The translations under genes were made by a program, and so were the position numbers. Shown one piece after another: positions 33,601-42,700 of a stretch of DNA of 64,000 bases. This DNA comes from Dyadobacter pollutisoli (lineage in GTDB: Bacteria > Bacteroidota > Bacteroidia > Cytophagales > Spirosomataceae), in assembly GCF_026625565.1 (NCBI RefSeq), contig NZ_CP112998.1, forward strand, positions 6,980,501 through 7,044,500. The letters run 5' to 3'. The stretch's first letter is position 1. Every line of letters begins with the position of its first letter. The notes under the pieces were generated by a model, which searched no databases, was not told the DNA's origin, and saw nothing but the letters and a program-made list of their open reading frames with translations.

Positions 33601-34775
33601 GTTTGATTTCCTGCAGGAAGCGATGCGATGAGGTTGATCGTTTTCCAGCCTTGCATTCCGCCGGTTTGCGGAACCGTAAGACGACCCAGTTCCGATCCGT
33701 TGCTGGCTTTCATAACTAGTGTCGCTGCGGGGCTGTTACCATTCGCAACTCTATAACTGAATGTATAAAAACCGCTTTCAGGAACGTGAACTTTGTAGTC
33801 CATCCAGCTATTGTCCTGTATCCATCCCACATTTCGGCCGCCGTCAGTATCCGTGGTGTTTTCGGTGGCAACGTTGTTCATGGCATCAAAAGCCTCTGCC
33901 TCTATTTTGGCGGGAATTACTTTCCCTATCACCGTTACCGGCTCTGCAGCAGTTGTAAATTCAAACCAGTTGAGACTGAAGGCACCCTTTTTCGCAAAAA
34001 TCCTTACTACCTGACTTCCGGCAGGAAGGTCCAACTCGGTACTAATCGTCTTCCAGCTCTGCCAGCCGCCTGTTTGAGGTACATTAACCTGCCCCAGCAC
34101 AGTGCCAGTCGCATTTTTTACTTCAATAACGCCGCTGCCATAGCTATTGGCTACTCTGAAATTGACTGTATATCTTCCTGATGCTGTGGTCTTTAAATTA
34201 TAATCCATCCAGTCGCCATCGTCAATGTAGTTAACATCGAGTCCACCGTCTGTATCAGCTGTCGTTTCGGTCCGTACGTCGCGCATGGCGTCAAAATTTT
34301 CGGCTTCGATCCTTCCCGCAATAGCTTTGGAAGCCGATGCTTCGAACCAGTTGAAATTCCAGTTGCCTTTGTCAGCGTAAATCCGCAAAGTTTGTTTTCC
34401 CTGGGGAAGCAATGCGATGAAACTCACCGTTTTCCAGCCCTGCATTCCGCCTGTTTGAGGCAAAATGATTTGACCGAGAACGGTACCATTCGAAGATTTG
34501 AGGGATAAAGATGCATCAGGCGTGTAGCCATTTGCAATGCGAAACCTGAAAGTGTAGTAGCCCTGTGTAGCAACTTCTGCGTTGTAGTCCATCCAGCTAC
34601 CGTCGCGAATCCAGCCTACATTCTGGCCGGCACCCACATCAGTAGTAGGCTCAGTGCCTACTGCGTTCATTGCTGAGAAGTCTTCTGCCTCGATCTTTCC
34701 TGGAAGTGGTTTATACGACTGGGCAAGCGTGGTGAGGGTACAAAAAATTAAGGAGATAAGTAAAAATCTTTTCAT
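30627..34775 (-). CDS. Secreted multi-CBM6 glycoside hydrolase with T9SS sorting domain
   Basis: The 1382-residue protein has a signal peptide (MKRFLLISLIFCTLTTLAQS) and four CBM6-type carbohydrate-binding domains (about 25-147, 154-273, 287-409, 417-536). A BIG2-like Ig domain (~545-630) and a discoidin-like beta-sandwich (~640-775) follow. A clan-A TIM barrel (~790-1250) has the acid/base NE pair in YIECDNERDKWW (Glu968) and the nucleophile Glu1105 in WITETGYD. The C-terminal ~75 residues are a type A T9SS signal (VNVYPNPVADFISID ... PASIYIIEIKQGNDRAFRKVAKV). It should act on a polysaccharide at the cell surface or outside. The exact GH family (GH39/GH5-like) is uncertain. Confidence 0.87.
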   Translation of the reverse strand: MKRFLLISLIFCTLTTLAQSYKPLPGKIEAEDFSAMNAVGTEPTTDVGAGQNVGWIRDGSWMDYNAEVATQGYYTFRFRIANGYTPDASLSLKSSNGTVLGQIILPQTGGMQGWKTVSFIALLPQGKQTLRIYADKGNWNFNWFEASASKAIAGRIEAENFDAMRDVRTETTADTDGGLDVNYIDDGDWMDYNLKTTASGRYTVNFRVANSYGSGVIEVKNATGTVLGQVNVPQTGGWQSWKTISTELDLPAGSQVVRIFAKKGAFSLNWFEFTTAAEPVTVIGKVIPAKIEAEAFDAMNNVATENTTDTDGGRNVGWIQDNSWMDYKVHVPESGFYTFSYRVANGNSPAATLVMKASNGSELGRLTVPQTGGMQGWKTINLIASLPAGNQTLRIFAEKGGWNFNWFEAKASRPLTGKMEAETFDVAKDVRIEAVTDTDGGSTVTYIDDSDWLDYNVSIATAGTYTFNFRVSNSYGNGNIQIRNSAGTVLGSVDVPRTGGWQTYTTIRTTAVLPAGRQIIRIFANRGAFNFNWFEVTPGSVQSQSVITFNEITPKNLSEGSFNLIASSTNPETPISFTSSNPSIVSVSNATGVWKATLNAAGQAAITATQPGNNNYLAAASVLRNVTVTGSTENANIGTKIPIDPKRWYQLTNASNGLDGFFDGKTQENVFTGWGKIINNYEAYYPLQDGEQITLQGVKFFDYTGSAIDQPMVLSVITDQWQRIPVATFTGEIYNGWVGPYPNRNAQFNLDAAVSNIRYLVLTIPNILPTEIEFYGTYTPPSPSGQAARAKSIKIKDMLGVNGYEWNFQDGAHTGSLVESKVTAAKSFTGLRHYMDWEKLESTEGVFSYNPTLSGSWNYDLIYERCKQENIEVLACLKTLPNWMLNTYPTDQRDSENVPVRYGKDFTQPISYIEQAKVAFQYAARYGSNPNVNPSLLSVSTTPRWYGDYPNTVKIGLNLIKYIECDNERDKWWKGRKGYQTAREYAANLSAFYDGHKNTMGAAVGVKNADPNMKVVIAGLVTGPDYVKGMVDWCREFRGYNPDGTVNLCWDVVNFHIYTDNASSSQSGTSTRGAAPEKTNANLIFDNFVKVAREVSNDLPIWITETGYDLSENSPLKAIAIGDKSPMQTQADWILRTSLFSARHGIEKLFFYQMYDDNPAGGMFGSSGLLNDNQTRRPAADFFVQTNKLFGEYVYKETIHSDPIVDRYELNGKSVFILTVPDEIGRTAPYTLNLNATGIAKIYTPKAGSDNMDMAELPIVDGKVTVTATETPIFVIASNDSNARTGATQPAAPEEPLHVAVNVYPNPVADFISIDLANELTAEVEIRVFDAKSGRLYKDTRIQKSDNKFSHKLNMVNFPASIYIIEIKQGNDRAFRKVAKVN

Positions 34776-34957
34776 TCAAATCAGCATTAAATTTTTTGAG
34801 GGGATACAAGGTTTTTTATAGAAACCCTATTTCAAATGTAGAAACTTTTCTAGTTCCCCTCAAATTTAATTTTTACCTACTACGAAATAAATTTCCCCGA
34901 AAGTCGTTCGACTTAATTTTCCAGTAAAATATGTTTTAAAGATAGTGCAAAGAATGT

Positions 34958-36901
34958 TTACTCAGTGACTTCCAGCAGGTAAAATGCATAAGGTCCGAGA
35001 ATTAAGTAGTCCGCATCGGTGCCGACCTGGAAGTATTCCTGACGCCAGTGGTCGTATAGTTTTTCGGGCGAGAAACCATTATACCGGAATGTGTGCCATG
35101 TCAGATACGCGCTTTCGTGGCTATAATTAAAAATACAATACAAAGCTTTTTCCTTCCCGTTTCGTACAAATCCTGCGACATGAATATTGTGCCGGGGAAT
35201 CCATCGAATATTTTTAAGATCAGCGACTACCGGTAATTTTTTTCGGATCTCAAGCAATCTTTTTGTTGCCGCAAAAACCCTGTTTTCAATGGTGCCTGTT
35301 TTGCTGGTCAGTTCATTTTTTTGCCAGTCAATGATGGGCCGGTGCATCCAGCGGTTGTCGTAGTTTCTGTCGGGCGAATCGATGAAAGAATAGTCATTAA
35401 GATAGGCCGCTTCATCGCCGTAAAACAGCATGGGAACACCACCGAGGAAAAAACTATTGGCCTGCATGAGAATGATTTTCTGGATCGCGAGCTCTATCTG
35501 ATTTTCGCTTTTTTCAATAATCGCTTTTTCGAGCCCGCAAAGGGAAGCTAGTGTTCCGCTGATCCGAGCATCCTGGGTTTTTGGATTTACGGAAAACAAG
35601 GCCCCGCTGGAAACCGAACCCGGGAATTGTCCTGAGAAATATTCCTTCAGATACCTACGGTGCTCAAACGGATCATAACCAGCTTCGCGGATCATGTAGT
35701 CGTCGTAGCCTAGGCCAATGTCGTCGTGGCAGCGCGTGTAAGTGATCCAGGAAGTACCGAAGGGTTTTTTGGCCAGTATGGGTTGGGCGGCCATCATAAT
35801 GGAAACTTGCCCGGTGGCAAGCGCGTCCCATTGCAGCGCCATTTGGGTCGCATTGTAAGCAAAATCACATTCCTTAGCGAGGTAGCGGCCTTCTCCGAAG
35901 TACTCCATAATAGCTCCGGGCGACACAATCGCTTCGCCGAGTAGGGCCATGCCCGGTGCCGTAACCTGAACACATTGTTTCAATAATTGTAAAATGGTAT
36001 GGGCCTGAGGCAGATTTTGCGAAGTGGTACCGATCTGTTTCCACAAAAAGGCCGGGGCATCAATGCGAAGAACGTCTACACCCAGATTGGCATAAAACAG
36101 AACATTGTCGAGCATTTCTACAAAGACCCGCGGGTTGCTGTAATTAAGGTCCCACTGGTATCGATGAAAAACGGTCATGACCCATTTCTGGCATTCTTCC
36201 ACCCATGTGAAATTCCCGGGCGCACTTTCAGGGAAAATCTCAGGCATGGTTTGCTCGTACTGATCCGGGAGCGAACGGTCATCAAAGCAGTAATAATAGT
36301 CCAGATACTTCGGATCACCTTTTTTTGCCTTTTCTACCCATTCATGCTTATCGGAAGTATGGTTCAAAACAATGTCGAGCATAAGGTACATTCCTTTGTC
36401 GTGCATTGTTTTTCTTACTTTTTTCAAATCATTCAACGACCCGAACCGTTTGTCGACCTTCTGGAAATCGGACACGGCATAACCACCGTCGCTTTCTTTT
36501 TCGGGACTTTGGAAAATAGGCATGAGATGCAGCAGATTAACCCCAAGGTCGAGCAGGTAATCCAGCCTAGCAGGAAGCCCTGACAGATTTCCGCTGAATC
36601 TGTCCACATATAGGCTCATACCCGCGATCTCGTTGCTGAGAAACCAGTTTTCATTTTTCTTGTAGTCCCGGTCTTTCAGCTCAGCAGTCCTGTTTTGATG
36701 CGAGGATATCAGCACCTCGATCAATCTGGTGAAATTGGTGCTGAACTCGGGGTGATTGGCGTAAAGCTGGGTGTAGAGATCCCGTATCTCGGCTGCATGG
36801 AGCACCAGCTTGGTATAGAACTTTTTATCGGCACCTGCTATGTCCAGATTATTATTTTGCACAGCATCAAAAAGTGCGTTAACGATCTGATTGTTGTTCA
36901 T
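34958..36901 (-). CDS. Amylosucrase (GH13 subfamily 4)
   Basis: Amylosucrase makes alpha-1,4-glucan from sucrose, releasing fructose. The 647-residue protein has the amylosucrase-specific helical N-terminal domain (~1-85), then a GH13 barrel with MSLYVDRFSGNLSGLPARLDYLLDLGVNLLHLMPIFQSP. The nucleophile Asp281 is in VLRIDAPAFLWKQ, acid/base Glu323 in LLGEAIVSPG, and the stabilising HDD at 392-394 is in TRCHDDIGLGYD. Positions and length match the Neisseria enzyme closely. There is no signal peptide, so it acts in the cytoplasm. No sucrose transporter or phosphorylase lies nearby. Sucrose hydrolase activity is the main alternative. Confidence 0.88.
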   Translation of the reverse strand: MNNNQIVNALFDAVQNNNLDIAGADKKFYTKLVLHAAEIRDLYTQLYANHPEFSTNFTRLIEVLISSHQNRTAELKDRDYKKNENWFLSNEIAGMSLYVDRFSGNLSGLPARLDYLLDLGVNLLHLMPIFQSPEKESDGGYAVSDFQKVDKRFGSLNDLKKVRKTMHDKGMYLMLDIVLNHTSDKHEWVEKAKKGDPKYLDYYYCFDDRSLPDQYEQTMPEIFPESAPGNFTWVEECQKWVMTVFHRYQWDLNYSNPRVFVEMLDNVLFYANLGVDVLRIDAPAFLWKQIGTTSQNLPQAHTILQLLKQCVQVTAPGMALLGEAIVSPGAIMEYFGEGRYLAKECDFAYNATQMALQWDALATGQVSIMMAAQPILAKKPFGTSWITYTRCHDDIGLGYDDYMIREAGYDPFEHRRYLKEYFSGQFPGSVSSGALFSVNPKTQDARISGTLASLCGLEKAIIEKSENQIELAIQKIILMQANSFFLGGVPMLFYGDEAAYLNDYSFIDSPDRNYDNRWMHRPIIDWQKNELTSKTGTIENRVFAATKRLLEIRKKLPVVADLKNIRWIPRHNIHVAGFVRNGKEKALYCIFNYSHESAYLTWHTFRYNGFSPEKLYDHWRQEYFQVGTDADYLILGPYAFYLLEVTE

Positions 36902-37115
36902 AATTCAAATGTTTACTAATTCGAATACATGCAATGTGCAAAAGCCAAAGTTCATATTGACGATCTGGCCGAACGCTAACCGAGGTTTGACAATTTCATA
37001 TTACAAGTGATTTAACTCAAATGTAATATTGTTTTATAAAGAAAAAAGAAAAATATTCTACGAAAATAGGGCGCTGAATTTGATCCGATATGTAACCCGA
37101 TTTCCGGCGGGACAA

Positions 37116-37382
37116 TCATTTGAATGCCGGAATATCAGGCTCTCCTCCGGGCTCCGGCAATGGGTCCACCTCGGGGACAACCGGTTCTGTGGACGGTAGC
37201 TCGGGCGAGGGTTCAACGGGTGGAGTTTCCGGTTCCTTTTCATAGGGGGGCGTCTCTTCCGGGACGTCGGGCACCGGCACTTCGGGTCGCGGGTCAAAAG
37301 GTGGCGTTTCCTTTGGATCTGAGGGATCTCCGCCATCTCTGGTGTCGTCCCAATATGTGGTTGCTAATTGATAAATGTCCAT
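37116..37382 (-). CDS. Pro/Glu-rich small protein, 88 residues
   Basis: After a short start (MDIYQLATTYWDD) the product is almost entirely Pro, Glu, Asp, Val and Thr (ETPPFDPRPEVPVPDVPEE and similar), a disordered acidic sequence with PE-type repeats. There is no signal peptide. The perfect palindrome TGCCGTACGGCA (37393-37404) lies just upstream of its ATG. Low-complexity DNA can create spurious ORFs, but the biased composition is in the frame that begins with a sensible N-terminus. Function is unknown. Confidence 0.5.
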   Translation of the reverse strand: MDIYQLATTYWDDTRDGGDPSDPKETPPFDPRPEVPVPDVPEETPPYEKEPETPPVEPSPELPSTEPVVPEVDPLPEPGGEPDIPAFK

Positions 37383-37582
37383 GGTTTTTAGTTGCCGTAC
37401 GGCATAAAAGTTTCAGTTGCTTTTATAAAATAATTATGCCGGAAGAACACATTGGCTTTGTAGTTAGCAAGCGTACCGTTCCAGTTTCTTTCCGGTTTTG
37501 TTTTAGCAATTTGCCGAAAGTGAAACTGCCGTCATATACCGTGCTGTTGGCGTTTGTTTTAGTCGTAGGAGTGAAAGTGATT

Positions 37583-37630
37583 TTTCATTTTATGAAATAT
37601 TTTTCAAAATATGAAAAATTTGTACTTTTG
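37583..37630 (+). promoter_or_regulatory. Toxin-antitoxin promoter with two operator palindromes
   Basis: Two adjacent palindromes, TTTCAT-TTT-ATGAAA (37583-37597) and TTTTTCA-AAATA-TGAAAAA (37600-37618), precede a perfect -7 box TACTTTTG (37623-37630). The toxin-remnant ATG follows five bases later. Tandem palindromes at the promoter are typical operators for HigA-type antitoxins, which repress their own operon. Confidence 0.65.
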
Positions 37631-37634
37631 GTCA

Positions 37635-37772
37635 ATGGTTATCATTACTAAAAACACACTATCTGAATTGGCCAGATTGCATCCAAATGCTGCAGAGCCT
37701 TTGAATCATTGGTACAGTATAACCCACAAATGTCATTGGGGATCTTTTGCTGATATACGTTATGATAGATAA
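37635..37772 (+). pseudogene. higB: Truncated HigB-type toxin
   Basis: The 45-residue frame reads like the N-terminal half of the HigB/RelE-like toxin family (MVIITKNTLSELARLHPNA ... WGSFADIRYD) and then stops. Full HigB proteins are about 95-110 residues and continue with a conserved NNRVVFNI core that is absent. An internal deletion that joined the ADI region to the end of the gene would explain it. The stop overlaps the antitoxin start (ATGATAGATAA). The toxin is therefore probably inactive. Confidence 0.65.
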
Positions 37773-38148
37773 GATAAGAAATGACATACAGTACCAGCAG
37801 GTCATGAAATTGATAGAAAACTACATTCAGCAAGCTACTGATGGAGGTGGGTTTCACTCGTTGGGAGAGAAGGAAACTGATGAGCTGGAAAAGTTGTCCT
37901 TGCTGGCGGAGTACTACGAAGACAATGTGCTGAATATTATGCCTTTGACCGTGACGATCAACGCGGTGGTACAGCAGAAAATCAGCGAAATGAATATTAC
38001 CCAGGGAAAACTGGCGGAAATGTTTGGGATGGGTGCGGCCAAGGTATCGCAGATCTTAAATGGAAAACGCGAACCTGATGTACATTTCCTGAAAGCCATT
38101 CATCAGAAATTGGGTATTGACGGAAACTTTATCCTTGACCGTGTGTAG
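37762..38148 (+). CDS. higA: HigA-type antitoxin, XRE HTH
   Basis: I start at ATG 37762 (128 residues), overlapping the toxin remnant. The N-terminal helices (YQQVMKLIENYIQQATDGGG, ETDELEKLSLLAEYYED) match HigA antitoxins of the long type. The HTH is about residues 70-125 (ISEMNITQGKLAEMFGMGAAKVSQILNGKREPDVHFLKAIHQKLGI). It normally neutralises HigB and represses the operon. With the toxin truncated it may persist as an orphan antitoxin or regulator. The two palindromes upstream are its likely binding sites. Confidence 0.83.
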   Translation: MIDKIRNDIQYQQVMKLIENYIQQATDGGGFHSLGEKETDELEKLSLLAEYYEDNVLNIMPLTVTINAVVQQKISEMNITQGKLAEMFGMGAAKVSQILNGKREPDVHFLKAIHQKLGIDGNFILDRV

Positions 38149-38281
38149 CCCTGTTTTTGGACAAAATTGAGATTGCCCTAAAAATATTTTCAACTTCCTG
38201 GAATTATTTTAATTTTGATTATGTAATGTACGCACTGTACAGTTTATTAATATATTCAAATCTATCAATATATAGTGAGAC

Positions 38282-38557
38282 ATGGAGGTTCGAAAAGTGG
38301 AGAGGATATCGAAGGCGTTGAGCGATCCCAGTCGTATTCTCATTTTGCAACAATTGCGTGAAAAAGAGGACTGTTTATATTGTCATGAAATATCCGATTT
38401 TATCGACCTGACCCAACCGTCCATTTCACACCACGTTAAACAGCTGGCAGACGCCGATCTGATCCTGACGGAAAAAGAAGGAAGAAACGTAAAATACAAG
38501 CTTAACAAATTGGTACTGAATGAATACGTTCAGTTTCTGAACACATTACAGGTTTAA
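38282..38557 (+). CDS. ArsR-family regulator
   Basis: The 91-residue winged-helix protein has the ArsR pattern: VERISKALSDPSRILILQQLREKEDCLYCHEISDFIDLTQPSISHHVKQLADADLILTEKEGRNVKYKL. The CLYC pair before the recognition helix resembles the ELCVCDL metal-binding motif of ArsR/SmtB proteins, so metal or thiol sensing is possible. It lies directly upstream of the RND efflux genes and probably controls them. The inverted repeat TATATT-N11-AATATA at 38251-38273 just before its ATG is a candidate autoregulatory site. Confidence 0.88.
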   Translation: MEVRKVERISKALSDPSRILILQQLREKEDCLYCHEISDFIDLTQPSISHHVKQLADADLILTEKEGRNVKYKLNKLVLNEYVQFLNTLQV

Positions 38558-38559
38558 CA

Positions 38560-38592
38560 AGACCTGGTAAGTTTTGCAAACTTGCCAAGTCT
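38560..38592 (+). repeat. AACTTGCC-family hairpin between regulator and efflux genes
   Basis: AGACCTGGTAAGTTT and AAACTTGCCAAGTCT form an imperfect hairpin three bases after the arsR stop codon. It lacks a T-tract, so it may act as a partial terminator or mRNA-stability element that separates regulator and pump expression. Confidence 0.6.
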
Positions 38593-38643
38593 CTCGCTCA
38601 AATAAATCGATACATTTAAATACTTAAATTAATTAATCAATCC

Positions 38644-39723
38644 ATGGAAAAGACAATCCACTCTGCAAAAATCATATCAGGCCTCATTATTACGGGTGTG
38701 ATATTATTGTCGGTGTATTTGAAAGGATATACCTCAGAAAAAGAAAAACCAACCACAAAAGCCCCGGCTGCTCAGCAACCTACAGGTGTGCCCGTTGACG
38801 GCCAGGTACTTCGCTCGGAATCGTTAAATGAAGAAATGGTCGTTTCGGGAACGCTGATGGCGAATCAGGAAGTAAGTATCAGCAGCGAGCTGAATAGGAA
38901 AGTAGTTGCGGTTTACGCGAAAGAAGGAAAGTTCGTCAATGCAGGAGCGATACTTTTCAAGCTCGACGACGCGGACCTGATCGCGGAACTGGAGCAATTG
39001 AAACAACAGGAAAAACTGGTATTGTTGAACGAAAGGAGACTTAAAGAATTGATTGACAACGAGGCTGCCATTCAACAGGATTACGATCAGGCATTTACAA
39101 ATCTGAAAGTGTTGCAAGCCAAAATCGAGCAGCTGAAAGTGACGCTCGCGAAGACCAGTATTCGTGCACCATTCAGTGGTAATCTTGGGATTGTCAATGT
39201 TCACACGGGTGCTTATGTTACTCCCGGCAGCCCGCTGGCTGTGCTTACGGATAACAGCCACCTCAAAATTGACTTCGCTATTCCCGAAAAACATGCTAAT
39301 ACGCTGAAAACCGGAGACGAAGTGCAATACAATGTCGAGTCCAACGACAAGATTTACAAAGCGAAGATCGTTGCGCACGACGCAGGTCTTGATCAGAAAA
39401 CCAGGACGCTGTTAATGCGTGCCGTATCGAATAACAGCAGCAACGAACTGTTGCCGGGCCAAAGTGCCAGACTGACCTTACGTTTAAGCAATACCGGTAA
39501 CGCTTTGATGGTCCCCAACCAGGCGCTAATCCCGTCGTCGCAAGGTTATAGTGTGTTTGTTGTCAATAATAATAAAGCAAGTTTCAAACCTATTGAAGTG
39601 GGCGAGCGTAATGCGTTTTCCGTGCATGTGACGAAGGGATTGGCTCCCGGCGACACGGTGATCACCAGCAATATGCTTCGTTTGGCCCCCGGTTCTGCCG
39701 TACAATTGGTCTCAATTCATTAA
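38644..39723 (+). CDS. RND efflux periplasmic adaptor (membrane fusion protein)
   Basis: The 359-residue protein has one N-terminal membrane anchor (IISGLIITGVILLSVYL). Barrel-sandwich halves (VVAVYAKEGKFVNAGAILFKLDDADL and TSIRAPFSGNLGIVNVHTGAYVTPGSPLAVL) flank a coiled-coil hairpin (LIAELEQLKQQEKLVLLNERRLKELIDNEAA). A beta-barrel domain follows. It links the inner-membrane RND pump to the TolC channel encoded in the next two genes (gap of 15 bases to the pump gene). No metal-binding His-rich tail is present, so drug/biocide export is more likely than CusB-like metal export. Confidence 0.93.
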   Translation: MEKTIHSAKIISGLIITGVILLSVYLKGYTSEKEKPTTKAPAAQQPTGVPVDGQVLRSESLNEEMVVSGTLMANQEVSISSELNRKVVAVYAKEGKFVNAGAILFKLDDADLIAELEQLKQQEKLVLLNERRLKELIDNEAAIQQDYDQAFTNLKVLQAKIEQLKVTLAKTSIRAPFSGNLGIVNVHTGAYVTPGSPLAVLTDNSHLKIDFAIPEKHANTLKTGDEVQYNVESNDKIYKAKIVAHDAGLDQKTRTLLMRAVSNNSSNELLPGQSARLTLRLSNTGNALMVPNQALIPSSQGYSVFVVNNNKASFKPIEVGERNAFSVHVTKGLAPGDTVITSNMLRLAPGSAVQLVSIH

Positions 39724-39738
39724 AAACATCTATTTGTC

Positions 39739-42700
39739 ATGAGTGCGATTTCTCAAGTAAGTATTTCCCGGCCGGTTCTGGCCGGGGTAATGTCTGTACT
39801 GCTTATACTTTTCGGTATCGTTGGTTATACCTTTCTGGGAACGCGGGAATATCCCGTCACAGATTCCCCGATCGTGATGGTAACCACGGTATATCCGGGA
39901 GCGAGCGCGGACATCATTGCCTCCCAGGTGACCAAACCATTGGAGGAAGCTATTGCCGAAGCAAATGGAATACGTTCAGTATCATCCACTTCCCGTGAAC
40001 AAGTGAGTATCATTACCGTTGAATTTGAACTGAATGCGGACCTGGAAGCAGCGGCTAATGATGTGCGTGACAAAGTTTCCAAATCACGCCAGCAATTGCC
40101 TGCGGACATTGAACCTACTGTTGTTGAAAAGGCCGGTACCAATGATATTCTGGTGTTTTTGACTGTTCAAAGTAAGACAAAGACGCTCGAAGACGTAACG
40201 GATTTTGTCAATATCAACATTAAGGAGCGTTTGCAATCGATCCCTGGCGTGAGGTTGGTGGAGTCGTATGCAGGTAGAAAACGGGCGATGCGACTCAGAA
40301 TGGATCCGGTGAAACTCGCGGCTTACGGCCTGACACCATTGGACATTCAGACTGCCTTGCAACGTGAAAATGTGGATTTGCCAAGTGGCCGCATTGAAGG
40401 TGAAAATACGGAAGTGACGCTGCGGACGCAGGGACGACTGGTTACCGAGGAAGATTTCAACAACATGATCCTTCGTGAAAGCGGTGGCGCTATTGTCCGG
40501 TTCAAAGATGTAGGTCAGGCTATTATGTCGTCGCAAAATGAGCGTACTGCCATGATCATTTATAATGGTAAAACGGCTGAGTATGGCGTTGGGACTGGCG
40601 TTAGCCCGCAACGCGGAGCAAATTCCCTGGCTATCGTGGATGATTTTACCAAACGGTTTGAAGAGATCAAAAAGTCGGCCCCAAAAGAATATGAAATTGC
40701 ATTGGGGAAAGATTTTACTATTCCTGTAAGAAACTCACTTTCAGAAGTTGAAGAAACATTGTTACTCGCTTTTGCGCTCGTTTCTCTGATCATTTTCGTG
40801 TTCCTGAGAGACTGGCGAAGCACGGTTATTCCTTTGCTGGCGATCCCGGTGTCTATTATTTCAGCATTCTTTATCATGTACGTAGCTGGGTTCTCGATCA
40901 ATGTACTTACGCTATTGGGGCTGGTACTGGCAATCGGGCTTGTGGTGGATGATGCGATCATTGTTTTGGAAAATATATATAGTAAGGTAGAGCAGGGGAT
41001 GTCGCCGGTACAGGCTGCGCGGCTGGGTTCCAATGAAATCTATTTTGCAGTAATTTCTACGACGATCACATTGGTAGCAGTGTTCCTGCCGATTTTGTTC
41101 CTGGGTGGCTTGACAGGCCGTTTGTTTAAAGAATTCGCGATCGTAGTAGCAGGTTCCGTGACCGTTTCAGCTTTTGTCGCCCTGACATTAACCCCCATGA
41201 TGAGTGCCTATCTGCTCAAATCGGGCACTTCCCACAATTGGCTTTACAAAAAAACAGAGCCGTGGTTTATCGCCATGAACAATGTATATGCACGCTCGTT
41301 GAATGCTTTTATGAAAGTGCGCTGGGTAGGCATCGTGCTGCTGCTGGCATCATTCGGTGTTGCTTACTGGCTCGCTCCGAAGCTTCCTTCTGAGCTGGCA
41401 CCATTGGAAGACCGGTCAATGATAGGTCTGGCAGTGATTGCTCCTGAGGGAACGTCGTTTGAAAGTATGGAGCAGAGTATGAAGCAAATCGGGACTTATA
41501 TCAGCGACTCCATTCCTGACCTCAACGCGGAACGTACTTACACGGCTGTGGCAGCAGGATTGGGAACATTGGCACAGCCGGTCAACGGAGGTTTTCAATG
41601 GATATTCCTGAAAGAGCCTAAGGAACGTAAAAGTGGGCTTAGCCAGGCGCAGATTTTCCAGAAACTGGTAGTAGCCTCGCAGCAATTCAGAAATGTATTG
41701 ATCATTCCGGTCCAAACGCCGACCATTGGTGGCTACGGAAATACCCAGCCTGTGCAATACGTAATCCAGGCACCTAGTTTGAATGGCCTGATTGGAGTAA
41801 TGCCGAAATTAATGACTGCGGTCGGTAGCAATAAAAAACTCGTTTTTGCTGATGCGGATTTCAAGATTAACCGTCCCGAAATTAGCATTAACATTGACCG
41901 CCAGCGTGCTGCTCAGCTTGGGATTTCGACACAATCGATCGGGCAAACGCTGCAATTGGCGCTCAGTAGCAGACGTTACGGCTACTTCATTCATAATGAT
42001 CGCCAGTACGAAGTAATCGGCCAGCTGGACCGTAAAGACCGCTCGGCACCTTTTGACCTCAAATCGTTATACCTGAAATCGGGAAGCGGCGAAATGGTTT
42101 CGCTGGACAACCTGACGAAGCAAAATGAAGGTATCAGTCCGCCCGCTATTTACCGATATAACCAGTCGTACAGTGCTACCATATCGGCCACACCGGCCGC
42201 AGGAACAAGTTTAGGAGAAGCCATTCAGGAGCTGGATAAGATCACCGCAAAAGAATTACCGAAAGGTTTCACTACCGCATTGGCTGGCCAAAGCCGCGAC
42301 TATTCCGAAAGTAGTTCCAGTCTGATCTTCGCATTCGTATTTGCCATTGTGCTCATTTACCTGGTACTGGCGGCGCAATTTGAAAGTCTGGTGGATCCAT
42401 TTATTATACTTTTAACCGTTCCAATGGCACTTACCGGTGCATTGCTCAGCTTATGGTTCACTGCTCAAACGGTTAATATTTTCAGCCAGATCGGTATCAT
42501 CATGCTCATCGGGCTGATCACCAAAAATGGTATCCTGATCGTCGAATTTGCCAACCAGAGCAAGGAAGAGGGTAGTACTACATTTGAAGCTGCTAAAATT
42601 GCCGCTGTATCCCGTTTCCGTCCGATCCTGATGACCACATTGGCAATGATTTTCGGAACATTACCGATCGCACTTTCACTGGGAACTGCCTCAGGAAGCC

